From the NCBI RefSeq assembly GCF_023540835.1, contig NZ_JALKCU010000001.1:496001-560000 (forward strand): DNA of 64,000 nt, given 5' to 3'. Each line of letters starts with the position of its first letter. The first letter of the stretch is position 1. Positions 52,784 to 62,192 of this stretch are shown piece after piece. The stretch comes from Marivivens geojensis (GTDB taxonomy: Bacteria > Pseudomonadota > Alphaproteobacteria > Rhodobacterales > Rhodobacteraceae). The notes below the pieces were generated by a model. That model did not search any database. It saw nothing but the letters and a program-made list of their open reading frames with translations, and was not told the origin of the DNA. Made by a program: the position numbers and the translations under genes.

Positions 52784-54454
52784 ATGCGTCTGAGCATCAA
52801 AGTCAAACTCGCCGCCACCTTTTTGTTCGTGTTTATCCTCTCGTCGATTTCGATGTGGATAGCTATTCGTGATCTCGACAAAGTTAACCACAACTATGAC
52901 GCCGTTGTCGCTGAAGACGTGCCGGTTTTGCTTCTGCTCGAAGATCTGACCCGTATTAAATTGATGGTCCGTACGACCGTTGCCGAAATTCTAATCGGCC
53001 TTCCAGATGCACCACCTAACCACATTCCGGACCTTCGTGCGCGCCTGAATGAATTGAACGAGTCAGCTAGGCAGTTTTCGGGCGAAATTCGCGCTGTTGC
53101 GATGCCAGAGATGATCCCAATGCTCGACAAATTTGATGAATTGGATGCCGAAGCGCTGTCAACGGCACAGCGGGTTATCGCTTTTGAACTCTCTGGTCAG
53201 GGCGACCCTGCCAATACAATTTTCCACGGCAAATTGCGCGACGAAACGGTGGAGTTGCAAAACATCCTTGAAGAGATGCACGAACTTATCCATGGGCGCC
53301 TTGAGGCCAATGTGGCGGCAGACGCTGCACAGTTTGTCGCTGACCGTCGCAATTTGATCATCATCGTTGCCGCTACGATGGTGTTGGGTGCAATTTCTGC
53401 GATTGTTATCGTCTTGAGCATTTCGCGTCGCTTGGCTGTTGCATCTGCGATGGCTCGCAGCGTTGCCAAAGGTGATCTTCGTAAAACGATCGACGTTCAG
53501 GGTCGTGACGAGATCGGTAATCTGCAGACTGCAATCAATGATATGGTGGTTAAGCTGCGTGATATCGTCGGCGAAGTGACCCATTCGGTGCGCAACGTGA
53601 ACAACGGTGCAACCCAGATGGCTGCGACGTCCGAAGAGCTGTCGCAGGGCGCAACTGAGCAGGCGTCGTCGACCGAAGAAGCGTCGGCTGCGGTTGAGCA
53701 GATGGCTGCGAACATCAAACAGACCGCTGAAAACGCGAGCATCACTGAACAGATGGCGACCAAGTCTGCGGAAGATGCGCGCAATAGTGGCAAGGCTGTG
53801 ACCCAAGCGGTCGATGCGATGCAGACCATTGCTGAACGCATCATGATCGTTCAGGAAATCGCACGTCAGACTGACCTTCTAGCGCTGAACGCCGCTGTTG
53901 AGGCTGCACGTGCGGGTGAACATGGACGTGGCTTTGCGGTTGTTGCGGCTGAAGTTCGTAAACTCGCAGAACGTAGCCAGACTGCAGCAACTGAAATTTC
54001 ATCCCTCTCTGCGTCGACGGTTCAGACGGCGGCAAGCGCTGGTGAAATGCTTCAGGGTCTTGTTCCTGACATCGAACGCACATCGTCGCTGGTCACTGAA
54101 ATTTCGGTGGCTGCGCGTGAACTGGCAACAGGCTCGTCCCAGATCAACATGTCGATCCAGCAGCTCGACCGCGTGACCCAAGAGAACACCTCGGCGTCCG
54201 AGCAACTGTCGGCAAGCGCTGTTGAACTGGCTGATATGTCCTCTGAGTTGGAGCGTATCGTTGGGTTCTTTGAGATGGATGGCGCTACGGCCGAAAAGCC
54301 TGCACCGCGCAAATCGGCTCCTGCTGCGAATGCTGCCAAGAAACCGATGCGCCCGTCGCGTCCACAGAAAGCTGATGGTGGGTTCGATTTCGATCTGGGT
54401 GATGACGATCTGGACTCGCTCGACGATCAGTTTGCTCGCAGCAAATCCTACTGA
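52784..54454 (+). CDS. Methyl-accepting chemotaxis protein
   Basis: The 556-residue receptor has a first membrane helix (about 8-28), a periplasmic four-helix-bundle sensor (30-190), a second helix (191-213), HAMP (about 214-266) and a signalling domain with the conserved hairpin tip around residues 359-398 ([16 protein letters not shown] and [18 protein letters not shown]). The C-terminus is acidic ([11 protein letters not shown]) and lacks an NWETF-type CheR tether. The ligand is unknown. Confidence 0.95.
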   Translation: MRLSIKVKLAATFLFVFILSSISMWIAIRDLDKVNHNYDAVVAEDVPVLLLLEDLTRIKLMVRTTVAEILIGLPDAPPNHIPDLRARLNELNESARQFSGEIRAVAMPEMIPMLDKFDELDAEALSTAQRVIAFELSGQGDPANTIFHGKLRDETVELQNILEEMHELIHGRLEANVAADAAQFVADRRNLIIIVAATMVLGAISAIVIVLSISRRLAVASAMARSVAKGDLRKTIDVQGRDEIGNLQTAINDMVVKLRDIVGEVTHSVRNVNNGATQMAATSEELSQGATEQASSTEEASAAVEQMAANIKQTAENASITEQMATKSAEDARNSGKAVTQAVDAMQTIAERIMIVQEIARQTDLLALNAAVEAARAGEHGRGFAVVAAEVRKLAERSQTAATEISSLSASTVQTAASAGEMLQGLVPDIERTSSLVTEISVAARELATGSSQINMSIQQLDRVTQENTSASEQLSASAVELADMSSELERIVGFFEMDGATAEKPAPRKSAPAANAAKKPMRPSRPQKADGGFDFDLGDDDLDSLDDQFARSKSY

Positions 54455-54468
54455 TCCGGAGTGGATGT

Positions 54469-54957
54469 ATGTCGACTTGCACTGACATCGTCACCTTCAC
54501 AATCGACCGCGCCATTTATGGTGTCGCGGTCGATCGGGTTCGAGAGATTCTAGACATTCGTCCTGTCGCACCGTTGCCGAAGGCGCCGAAGTATCTGATG
54601 GGCATCATTGATTTGCGCGGAGAAAACATTCCCGTCGTCGATCTACGGAGTTTGCTGAACCTAGAGCCGTTAGAGGACACACCCAATACTCGTATCCTCG
54701 TGACATTGATGGACTATGGCACTGGGTCGGGCGTCGTTGGCGTGCGGACAGACCGCGTCATCGAGGTCACCCGTATGGACGACGACGAAATTCGTCCGTT
54801 GACCGAAGCTGAACTGCTGCGTTGGGACGGTGCTGCCATCGCGGGGATCGGGCGCCGCAACGGTGAAATCGTCAGCGTTCTCGACCTCGATCATCTGTTT
54901 GGTGATCCTGCAATCCTTGCAGGGGTGTCGAACTCCGCTGCGTTTGACGCGGCCTGA
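54469..54957 (+). CDS. cheW: Chemotaxis coupling protein CheW (second copy)
   Basis: The 162-residue protein has the CheW signatures FTIDRAIYGVAVDRVREIL, LMGIIDLRGENIPVVDLR and GVRTDRVIEV. It is closer to canonical CheW than the copy at 52286. cheR follows after about 10 bases. Confidence 0.94.
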   Translation: MSTCTDIVTFTIDRAIYGVAVDRVREILDIRPVAPLPKAPKYLMGIIDLRGENIPVVDLRSLLNLEPLEDTPNTRILVTLMDYGTGSGVVGVRTDRVIEVTRMDDDEIRPLTEAELLRWDGAAIAGIGRRNGEIVSVLDLDHLFGDPAILAGVSNSAAFDAA

Positions 54958-54967
54958 GGACTCCACC

Positions 54968-55813
54968 GTGGTCATGACATCATTGCAAACTGATACCAGT
55001 GAAAGGTTCCGGCATATCATCCGGACCCTCACGGGCATCAGCTTGCCGGCGTCAAAGGCCCCAATGATCGAACAGCGCCTACGCAAACGAATGGTCATGT
55101 GGCAGCTTCCCGATGTGAACAGCTACCTTCAGGCTCTCGTCAACGGACAATTGCCCGAAGATGAACTACGTCAGGTCATTGATCTCATCACCACAAATAC
55201 GACGAGCTTTTTCCGCGAAAAGGAACACTTCGATTTCCTGAGAAGCCATATCGTTCCCGAGATAATCGCGAACGCGGGTGTGAAAAAGGCACGCATTAAG
55301 GTTTGGAGCGCCGCGAGTTCCGAGGGCGCCGAAGCCTATACAATCGCGATGGTTCTGTCAGAGGCTTGCCGCACAGGTGTGCGATTTGATTGGGGCGTTC
55401 TGGGCACCGATATATCGCATCGTATGATCAAAAAGGCGACGATTGGCGTCTACGATCAAGAACAGATTTCGACCGTCGCACCTGATCTAGCGCGGCGCTA
55501 CATCATGACCGCGCAGACTCCGCGTATGGATGGTAAAGTGCGCATCGTCCCCGAGCTACGTCAGCGCGTTCGGTTCCGTCACATGAACCTGATCGATTTG
55601 TCTTACCCCGTCGACCGCGATGTATCTGTGATTTTTCTGCGCAATATCCTGATCTACTTCGATGCGCCTGACAAAGCAGCTGTCGTGCAAAGGCTGGCAG
55701 ATCACTTGCAGATAGGCGGCTATCTGATCGTGGGTCACGCCGAAAGTATGGTCGTTCGATGTGACAGCCTCGAACAAGTGAAACCAACAATTTTTAAGAA
55801 GATCGCAAAATGA
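54968..55813 (+). CDS. cheR: Chemotaxis protein methyltransferase CheR
   Basis: The 281-residue enzyme methylates receptor glutamates using S-adenosylmethionine. It has the helical N-domain, SAM motif WSAASSEGAEAYTIAM (in place of the usual S-A-x-C-S-T-G-E-E), and VIFLRNILIYFD. I prefer GTG 54968, 7 bases after GAGGA; ATG 54974 is possible but 13 bases away. It overlaps cheB by 4 bases. Confidence 0.93.
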   Translation: MVMTSLQTDTSERFRHIIRTLTGISLPASKAPMIEQRLRKRMVMWQLPDVNSYLQALVNGQLPEDELRQVIDLITTNTTSFFREKEHFDFLRSHIVPEIIANAGVKKARIKVWSAASSEGAEAYTIAMVLSEACRTGVRFDWGVLGTDISHRMIKKATIGVYDQEQISTVAPDLARRYIMTAQTPRMDGKVRIVPELRQRVRFRHMNLIDLSYPVDRDVSVIFLRNILIYFDAPDKAAVVQRLADHLQIGGYLIVGHAESMVVRCDSLEQVKPTIFKKIAK

Positions 55814-56934
55814 CCAGCGCTGAAATTGACCCAATCAAAGTTCTGATCGTGGACGATTCATCGTCAGCGCGCGTCATGATGCGGAAAATCGTTGAGAGCG
55901 ATCCAGCGTTGAGCGTGCAGGCCATGGCGCAGGATGCTTATTCCGCAGCACGTTTGATGAAAGAAGCGTTGCCAGATGTCATCTTACTAGACCTTGAAAT
56001 GCCGGGCGTCGACGGGATCACTTTCCTAAAGAAGATCATGGCGCAGCGGCCGTTGCCCGTCATCATCTGTTCCTCGCTTACGCAGAGCGGATCTCTGCGT
56101 AGTGTTGAAGCTATGGAGGCGGGTGCCGTCGATGTCATCCTCAAGCCGTCGATGGCAGACGCGAAGGTGTTTCAAGAGGCGTCGGCCAGAATTTGTGACG
56201 CGATCCATGCTGCCGCTCAGAGCAATCGCGTACCGGGGCGCAGGCTCCCGCGTCGTGCGGCAACGCCAATCCAGCCGACTGCCAAACTTTCTGCGGATGT
56301 TATTCTACCGCCGCCCAATTTCTCGCGACCGATCCCAAAAACCGAGCCGATCGTTTGCATCGGGGCGTCGACGGGGGGGACTGAGGCTCTGCGCGAAGTG
56401 CTTTGCGCTTTGCCTGCGGATGCACCAGGGGTCGTCGTTGTCCAGCACATGCCCAAAGGCTTTACCAAAGCCTTTGCCGATCGTTTGAATAGCCTCGCTC
56501 AGATCGAAATTTGCGAAGCCGAAGATGGAATGACCGTCACTCAAGGGCGCTGCATCATCGCGGCAGGTGACCGCCATATGCTGCTGCGCCGTGGACCATC
56601 TGGTTACCGCGTCCAAGTGGTGGAAGGTGAAAGCGTCAGTCGTCATCGCCCCTCTGCCGATGTGCTGTTCCGCTCTGGGGCCGCTGCAGGTGGCGCGAAT
56701 ATCCTAGGTATCATAATGACGGGCATGGGCGATGACGGTGCTCAGTGTTTGGGTGAAATCAAACGGGCTGGCGGCCACACTATCGCCCAAGACGAGGCCA
56801 CCTGTGTCGTCTACGGAATGCCGCGCGAAGCGGTGAACCTCGGTCACGCTAAGCAGGTTCTGCCTCTGGGCCGACTTGCACTTTCAATAACTACATTTGC
56901 CCGTATGCACGGGTATCAAGGGGCCGGATCATGA
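55810..56934 (+). CDS. cheB: Chemotaxis methylesterase/deamidase CheB
   Basis: The 374-residue enzyme has a receiver domain (Asp15-Asp16, phosphoacceptor Asp61 in LLDLEMPGVDG) and a catalytic domain with the Ser187-His213-Asp triad (GASTGGTEAL, VQHMPKGFTKAFADRL, MTGMGDDG). It removes receptor methyl groups when phosphorylated by CheA. Its stop overlaps the next gene by 4 bases (ATGA). Confidence 0.95.
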   Translation: MTSAEIDPIKVLIVDDSSSARVMMRKIVESDPALSVQAMAQDAYSAARLMKEALPDVILLDLEMPGVDGITFLKKIMAQRPLPVIICSSLTQSGSLRSVEAMEAGAVDVILKPSMADAKVFQEASARICDAIHAAAQSNRVPGRRLPRRAATPIQPTAKLSADVILPPPNFSRPIPKTEPIVCIGASTGGTEALREVLCALPADAPGVVVVQHMPKGFTKAFADRLNSLAQIEICEAEDGMTVTQGRCIIAAGDRHMLLRRGPSGYRVQVVEGESVSRHRPSADVLFRSGAAAGGANILGIIMTGMGDDGAQCLGEIKRAGGHTIAQDEATCVVYGMPREAVNLGHAKQVLPLGRLALSITTFARMHGYQGAGS

Positions 56935-58631
56935 CGCATTTTACCCCTATCCAATCTCCCATTCGCGCGACGATAGACCACTTTGTTCGGCTGAGATCAG
57001 AGATTGAAACGACCTTTGTATCTGCAAGCGCGAGCCTCGAAGGCGCTCTGGATCGGCTTGGACACTTGTCGACGGTGTTTGCCGAATTGCGCGAGGGCCT
57101 CGGTGCTGAAACCGAAGCGCAATTGTCCGCCTTAATCGATACCGTCAACGCGCATCTTTCGACGCTTCAGGCCAACTGCGGCAGCTTTACAACGGCGTCG
57201 TCTGAACTGCATAAATCGGTGAGACTGATTTCGTCCGAAGTCCATGAGTTGGACCGTGTAGTTCGGACCATCGCTAATATTTCGATTAACGCGCGTATTC
57301 AGGGTAACAGCCTTGTTCCTGCCCGTCCGCAAGTGACAGCTTTTATCGACCGGCTCGCTGCTATGTCAGAAGAGTCAGAGAACATCCTTAGTGAAATCAA
57401 CGACTCTATGGCTGAGATTGCCTATGACGTCAGGGCGATGGACTACGAGCAGCGGTTGATGCTAGGCGAATTGCGCCAGAACGTTATGCCGTCTATTGCC
57501 GCGTTCTCGACCATGTCGACCAAGATTCGCGACGGTCAGGCAGGCATGGTTTCTGCCGCGCAAGACATGGATGAACAGGCCAATCAGATTGCGTCAGAAG
57601 TCGGGCGTATCATCGTTGCGCTTCAAACCGGCGATTCCGCGCGTCAGCGTATTGAGCGGGTCGAAGAAACACTGGCGATTGCAGAAACTGTTGATGGCCG
57701 CGATGCGTCCCGACTGGCTGACCTCGCGATCGCGCTGTCAGAGCGTATGAAGCTTCGGACGCAAGACGACATCCAAACGGCGATTGCCTCTTTGCGGGCC
57801 GTTCAAGAACGTGGTGAGCAGGCCATTCTCGCAGCGTCGCGCACGACCTTGGGTGGGTCGGGACTTTCGTCGACGGCGGGCGGCAAGGAACACAAGAAGC
57901 TCGAACAGAGCTTGCGCGGCAACGGTGAACATTTCGCCGCCATGAAGGGCCGTGCCGAATCCGTTCACAACCGTTTGGCCGTCATTCTCAAACATGAAGC
58001 GACGCTGCGCGGCATCGCGCATCAGATTCGTCTGTCTGGTATCAACGCCGTGATCATCTGCGCAAAACTCGGCACCGAAGGTCGCGCACTTCGCGAGCTG
58101 GCGCACTGGCTCCGTGATTTGACGGATGAGAGCGACCTCATCATCGCGCGACTGCAGTCGATTTTGGCCGATACGCGTGAAACGATCCGTGTCTTGACCG
58201 AAGACCGCATCGGCGGCCTCGAAAGCTGCCTGTCGGATTTCTCAAACGACGGCCAGTCGCTGTTCAATATGATTGAGACAGCAAACGGGCTGATGGTTCG
58301 CACAAGTTCTGGCTTTGACGCAACGGCCTCGTCCCTGCCTATTCAGATCGCATCAGCCACGGGTGAGCTGGAACGCTTTAGTGAACGACTTGACCGCCTC
58401 GGTTCGCATTTGATGGGGCTGCAATTGTTCAAGGATACTGTTGCCGACCAAGGCGCGAGTGACCCTGATCGGATGACCGACATTTTGTCGTCACTGAGAA
58501 CGAAGTACACGATGGAAGGCGAACGGATCATCCATGATGAACTGTTCGGTGGCGATGTCGTGGCGCTCGACGCTGTTGCGAATGCTGCACCCGACGCTGG
58601 GTCGGATGACTTGGATGATATCCTCTTTTAA
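56931..58631 (+). CDS. Soluble coiled-coil protein with two receptor-like hairpins and CheZ-like sites
   Basis: I know no named family for this 566-residue protein. It is helical throughout, without signal peptide or membrane helix. Two stretches resemble the tip of chemoreceptor signalling hairpins in degenerate form: IANISINARIQGNSL at 114-128, and INAVIICAKLGTEGRALREL at 371-390. Between them LQTGDSARQRIERV (231-244) has the D-x3-Q spacing (Asp235, Gln239) of the CheZ phosphatase site; LQLFKDTVADQ (497-507) is the matching place in the second half. The tail GSDDLDDILF resembles the CheY-binding end of CheZ. It overlaps cheB and meets ackA tail to tail, sharing stop bases. Confidence 0.85.
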   Translation: MTHFTPIQSPIRATIDHFVRLRSEIETTFVSASASLEGALDRLGHLSTVFAELREGLGAETEAQLSALIDTVNAHLSTLQANCGSFTTASSELHKSVRLISSEVHELDRVVRTIANISINARIQGNSLVPARPQVTAFIDRLAAMSEESENILSEINDSMAEIAYDVRAMDYEQRLMLGELRQNVMPSIAAFSTMSTKIRDGQAGMVSAAQDMDEQANQIASEVGRIIVALQTGDSARQRIERVEETLAIAETVDGRDASRLADLAIALSERMKLRTQDDIQTAIASLRAVQERGEQAILAASRTTLGGSGLSSTAGGKEHKKLEQSLRGNGEHFAAMKGRAESVHNRLAVILKHEATLRGIAHQIRLSGINAVIICAKLGTEGRALRELAHWLRDLTDESDLIIARLQSILADTRETIRVLTEDRIGGLESCLSDFSNDGQSLFNMIETANGLMVRTSSGFDATASSLPIQIASATGELERFSERLDRLGSHLMGLQLFKDTVADQGASDPDRMTDILSSLRTKYTMEGERIIHDELFGGDVVALDAVANAAPDAGSDDLDDILF

Positions 58632-59791
58632 ACGCCTGTGAGTTCGCGAGCGGCGCGGGCGATCACGAGTTCTTCGTTTGTTGGAATAACCATGACAGTT
58701 GTGCGGGACATCTCGGTCGAGATGACCTGTGCGTGGTCGTCGTTCTTATTGTGGTCGATTTCAATGCCCATCCATGCAGTTCGCTCGCAGACGCGATCAC
58801 GGATAAAGGCTGAATTTTCACCAATCCCGCCACAGAACACCAACGCATCAATCCCGCCCATCGCGGCCGCCATGCCGCCTAGTTCGCGCTGAATGCGGAA
58901 GACAAAATAGTCGATCGCCTGACGGGCCTCGATGCTATCCGAGGCCTCTAACGTCCTCATGTCGTTTGACAAATCAGACAGGCCGAGAAGGCCAGATTTC
59001 TTGTAGAGCATGTCTGAAATGTCGGTGGCCGAAAGACCCTCTTGGTCCATCAGATATAGAACGACGCCCGCGTCGAGTTGCCCGCATCTGGTTCCCATCG
59101 GTAACCCATCGAGCGCCGAAAACCCCATGGTCGATGCGACTGACTTACCGTCTTGAATCGCGCACATTGATGCCCCGTTCCCGAGGTGGGCGACGACCAC
59201 ACGACCTTGGGCGATTGCCGGCGCGATGCGGCGCAACTCGCCAGAAATGTAGTCATATGACAGCCCATGAAACCCATACCGCCTCACGCCTTTGTCGTAG
59301 TAGGCACGGGGTATCGCGAAGGTATCGTTTACATAGGGGTGGTGACGATGAAACGCTGTGTCGAAACAGGCGATCTGAGGCGCGTTAGGGAACGCGGCTT
59401 TGGCTGCCTTGATGCCACTGAGGTTGTGTGGTTGGTGAAGGGGCGCAAACGGTTCGAGCGTGGTCAACCGCTCTATCACCTCATCCGTGACCTGCACTGG
59501 CGCGTCGTACCACAGCCCACCATGAACGACGCGGTGCCCTACGACATCAATCGTCTTTCCATCCAGTTCTGGCTCGATTGCTGAAAGCACAGTGGTGAGC
59601 GCTTCTTGATGCGTGCTCAGACCGTCAGTTTTCGTTGGTAGGTCGAACCCCCGTTGATCCTTTAGTTTCAACGTTGCATTCGCCCCGATCCTGTCTACCA
59701 GCCCCGTGACCATGGGGTGATCGCTATCTGACGAGTAGACCGCAAATTTCAGCGACGAAGACCCCGCGTTCAGCGTTAGAACGGTCGTCAT
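58628..59791 (-). CDS. ackA: Acetate kinase
   Basis: The 387-residue enzyme interconverts acetyl phosphate plus ADP with acetate plus ATP. It has the signatures VLTLNAGSSSLKFA (residues 4-17), GFHGLSYDYIS, HLGNGASMCAI and FCGGIGENSAFIR. It overlaps the upstream maoC-pta gene by 4 bases, so both steps from acetyl-CoA to acetate are coupled. Confidence 0.96.
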   Translation of the reverse strand: MTTVLTLNAGSSSLKFAVYSSDSDHPMVTGLVDRIGANATLKLKDQRGFDLPTKTDGLSTHQEALTTVLSAIEPELDGKTIDVVGHRVVHGGLWYDAPVQVTDEVIERLTTLEPFAPLHQPHNLSGIKAAKAAFPNAPQIACFDTAFHRHHPYVNDTFAIPRAYYDKGVRRYGFHGLSYDYISGELRRIAPAIAQGRVVVAHLGNGASMCAIQDGKSVASTMGFSALDGLPMGTRCGQLDAGVVLYLMDQEGLSATDISDMLYKKSGLLGLSDLSNDMRTLEASDSIEARQAIDYFVFRIQRELGGMAAAMGGIDALVFCGGIGENSAFIRDRVCERTAWMGIEIDHNKNDDHAQVISTEMSRTTVMVIPTNEELVIARAARELTGV

Positions 59792-61185
59792 TTCACCTCA
59801 CCTGCTTTGAGGCCATTGAGTCGAGCATCATGGAGTGCAGCTACAGCGCACGATGCAAGGCGCGACATTTTGCTGTCAGACCGCGAGTTTAGGATTACTG
59901 GAACTTTTGCACCTAGAACGAGGCCAGCCCCTTCGGCGTGGCTGATAAAGGCGAGCTGTTTGGCCAACATATTCCCCGTATCGAGGTTTGGAACGACAAG
60001 AATATTCGCGTGACCAGCCACATCGCCGCTTAGCCCCTTTGTGCGGGCAGCACCAATGTCGACTGCGTTGTCCATCGCCAGCGGGCCGTCCACCTTGCCG
60101 CCCGTGATTTGTCCGCGCTCGGCCATCTTGGACAAAAGCGCTGCGTCGATTGACGACGGGATAGACGGATTGATTGTCTCAACCGCAGACAGGACGGCGG
60201 CAAGAGGTTCTTCGGACCCAATGGAAATCGCGAGGTCGATTGCGTTCTGAACAATGTCGACCTTGGTATCGAGGTCGGGCGCAATGTTGATCGCGGCGTC
60301 TGTGACCATCACAGGGTGCCGCATTCCCGGAACGTCCATAACAAAGACATGGGTAAACCGTCGACCAACCCGCAGACCGTTTTGTTTGTCGAGCATCGGG
60401 CGCAACAGATCGTCCGTATGTAGATGCCCTTTCATCACGGCAGCGGCTTTTCCGTCATGGACAAGCTTGCACGCGATCGATCCCGCAGAGTGATGGTCGG
60501 CCTCGATGATTTCAAAAGCGGAAATATCTTCGTTCAGTTCGTCTGCCGCGGCTTTGATCTTGGCGGGATTGCCGATCAGGATTGGCGTGATGATGCTTTC
60601 CTGCGCCGCAAGTAGTGCGCCGCCCAAGGATTTAACTTCCTCAGGGCAGACGACCGCTGTCGCGAGTGGGGGCAGGGGTTTTGCCTTTTCTAATAGCGCT
60701 TCAAAATGCCGATGCCGTTCAACGACAAGGCGCGGCACGTCTACGTTGTCTTGGTCAAATTTGACTACTGGGGCATGGACCTGCGCCTCACCACGCAACA
60801 CGAGGCCGCCAGTGTCGGCTCGGGTGATATCGGTGGATAGAGTGACGATCCCATCCTCATCTTTGGCGGTGACAGTGACCGTGCAGATGATTTCTTCGCC
60901 AGCGTGAACGCGGTCAAAAAATTCGAGCGTCTGGCGACGATAGAGCGTTCCGGGGCCCGGGAGGCAGGTTCCTAACACTGCTGAAATCAGCGATGCGATA
61001 TACATTCCAGGTGCGACGCTTTCGACCGCACCATCGCCGTCGCCATCATGACGCGGTAGATGCATTGGGTTGTAGTTCCCAGATACGTTGGCGAACACAT
61101 ACAGGTCGTCTGCCGTCACCAATCGGCGAAGGGATTCGGTCTGGCCGATTCTGAGTTCATCGAATGTTTTGTTAACAAGATGCAT
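59788..61185 (-). CDS. pta: MaoC-phosphate acetyltransferase fusion
   Basis: The 465-residue protein has an N-terminal MaoC-like hotdog domain (about 8-135; FANVSGNYNPMHLP, in part, with GMYIASLISAVLGT) and a C-terminal phosphate acyltransferase domain (about 155-460; ESIITPILIG, VMKGHLHTDDLL, GLSGDVAGHANILVVPNLD in blocks). It is usually annotated as bifunctional enoyl-CoA hydratase/phosphate acetyltransferase. Paired with ackA it makes acetyl phosphate. MaoC activity here is unproven. The ribosome site is weak (GGGAG about 15 bases upstream). Confidence 0.93.
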   Translation of the reverse strand: MHLVNKTFDELRIGQTESLRRLVTADDLYVFANVSGNYNPMHLPRHDGDGDGAVESVAPGMYIASLISAVLGTCLPGPGTLYRRQTLEFFDRVHAGEEIICTVTVTAKDEDGIVTLSTDITRADTGGLVLRGEAQVHAPVVKFDQDNVDVPRLVVERHRHFEALLEKAKPLPPLATAVVCPEEVKSLGGALLAAQESIITPILIGNPAKIKAAADELNEDISAFEIIEADHHSAGSIACKLVHDGKAAAVMKGHLHTDDLLRPMLDKQNGLRVGRRFTHVFVMDVPGMRHPVMVTDAAINIAPDLDTKVDIVQNAIDLAISIGSEEPLAAVLSAVETINPSIPSSIDAALLSKMAERGQITGGKVDGPLAMDNAVDIGAARTKGLSGDVAGHANILVVPNLDTGNMLAKQLAFISHAEGAGLVLGAKVPVILNSRSDSKMSRLASCAVAALHDARLNGLKAGEVK

Positions 61186-61279
61186 GGTGGCCCGATGGCT
61201 CCCTTGAGTTGGTGTCCGGTCGTTCCTCCCGAGAGGTCACTAGCTGTCACGACGGGCTTTCGCTTTGACCTTAATCATA

Positions 61280-61307
61280 AAATTATGAAACTGGCTCGAC
61301 AGTTCAA
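61280..61307 (-). promoter_or_regulatory. Candidate promoter of pta-ackA
   Basis: On the minus strand -35 TTGAAC (61307-61302) and -10 TAATTT (61285-61280) have 16-base spacing, giving a leader of about 90 bases. The dyad at 61332-61348 lies just upstream, where an activator would bind. Confidence 0.45.
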
Positions 61308-61331
61308 TGGCTCAATCGAGAATGTGGGAAA

Positions 61332-61348
61332 ATGCTGCGCAGCAGCAT
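61332..61348. promoter_or_regulatory. 17-bp dyad between pta and dctQ
   Basis: ATGCTGC-GCA-GCAGCAT is a perfect 7-base dyad flanked by A runs. It may be an operator for the pta side or, read on the minus strand with TTTT after it, a weak terminator. Confidence 0.45.
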
Positions 61349-61423
61349 AAAAGTCTCAAAAGTATAGGTTGTATTTGCACTATTTGACATCACGCTGACC
61401 TGCCGTCACGTTAACGCGCGAAA

Positions 61424-61530
61424 CATAGGTTTCACTTTGATGCAGGTCCCTATGCTTTGGAGGAGGGATACGGACTAGCATTAATACCCCTGATCTGATC
61501 GCCCAAAAGGCTGAGCGGATCGGGGGTTTT
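61424..61530 (+). ncRNA. Possible small RNA or structured leader ending in a terminator
   Basis: CATAGG (61424-61429) can pair with CCTATG (61449-61454). A purine-rich single strand GGAGGAGGG follows with no start codon in range, then a terminator-like hairpin CCCC-t-GATC with GATC-GGGG plus TTTT at 61487-61530. No convincing promoter is seen (TTGACA at 61384 lacks a good -10). No ORF is supported in 61186-61598. Confidence 0.3.
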
Positions 61531-61598
61531 ATATTTCAAGCCCCCTAGAATCTCGACTTTCAGGACCTTTGCGCATATCGCTGCAAGCAAAGGGGCAC

Positions 61599-62192
61599 GT
61601 GAACGTGGGTGGGATGTTCAGAGTTTTATTTTGGTTGGCAAAAGGCTGCGCGATTGTGGGCGGATTGGTTCTGTCCGCGCTCATCGTGATGGTTTGCTTG
61701 TCGATTATGGGCAAAATTACCGCCGATCTCGCACATGCGATGGTTGAATTTGCTCCAGCCTTGTCCGGCTCGATATTGGCGCTGGGCATTGGGCCAGTGC
61801 GCGGTGATTTCGAACTGGTCGAGCTGGGCATGGCAGTAACGATTTGCCTATTCTTACCTCTTTGTCAGATGACGGCAGGACATGCGCGCGTCGACCTCTT
61901 TACTCAAAACATGCCAGTGACAGTTTTGCGTGTACTCCAAGCTTTGGTCGACGTGTTGGTTGCCGCCGTGCTGGTAGTGATCGTTTGGAAACTGTTCGAG
62001 GGTTTAGAGGCAAAACACCGTGCAGGCACGCGGACGACATTGCTGCAGATCCCGCTTTGGTGGGCGTATTTGATCTGTCTATCAGGGTTGGGGCTCACGG
62101 CGCTCTGCAGCCTCTACACGGCGACCGTTCGAATTGCGGAGGCAGTTTCGGGGCGGTCGTTCCTGCCTGTTGGTGAAGGGGCGGTTCCGTGA
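61599..62192 (+). CDS. dctQ: TRAP transporter small permease
   Basis: The 197-residue inner-membrane protein has four hydrophobic helices and the DctQ pattern (LGMAVTICLFLPLCQMTAGHARVDLF in the second half, in parts). It includes an unusually long loop between helices 1 and 2. The start is uncertain: GTG 61599 follows AAGGGG closely; GTG 61605 or ATG 61614 (MFRVLFWLAK) are alternatives. It overlaps dctM by 4 bases. The partner binding protein gene is not next to it. Confidence 0.82.
   Translation: MNVGGMFRVLFWLAKGCAIVGGLVLSALIVMVCLSIMGKITADLAHAMVEFAPALSGSILALGIGPVRGDFELVELGMAVTICLFLPLCQMTAGHARVDLFTQNMPVTVLRVLQALVDVLVAAVLVVIVWKLFEGLEAKHRAGTRTTLLQIPLWWAYLICLSGLGLTALCSLYTATVRIAEAVSGRSFLPVGEGAVP

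Noticed and set aside
61440-61480. CcsR-type RNA with CCUCCUCCC motif on the minus strand
   Set aside because: The minus strand reads CCCTCCTCC, but the flanking hairpins and terminator fit the plus strand, and no precursor gene is nearby.
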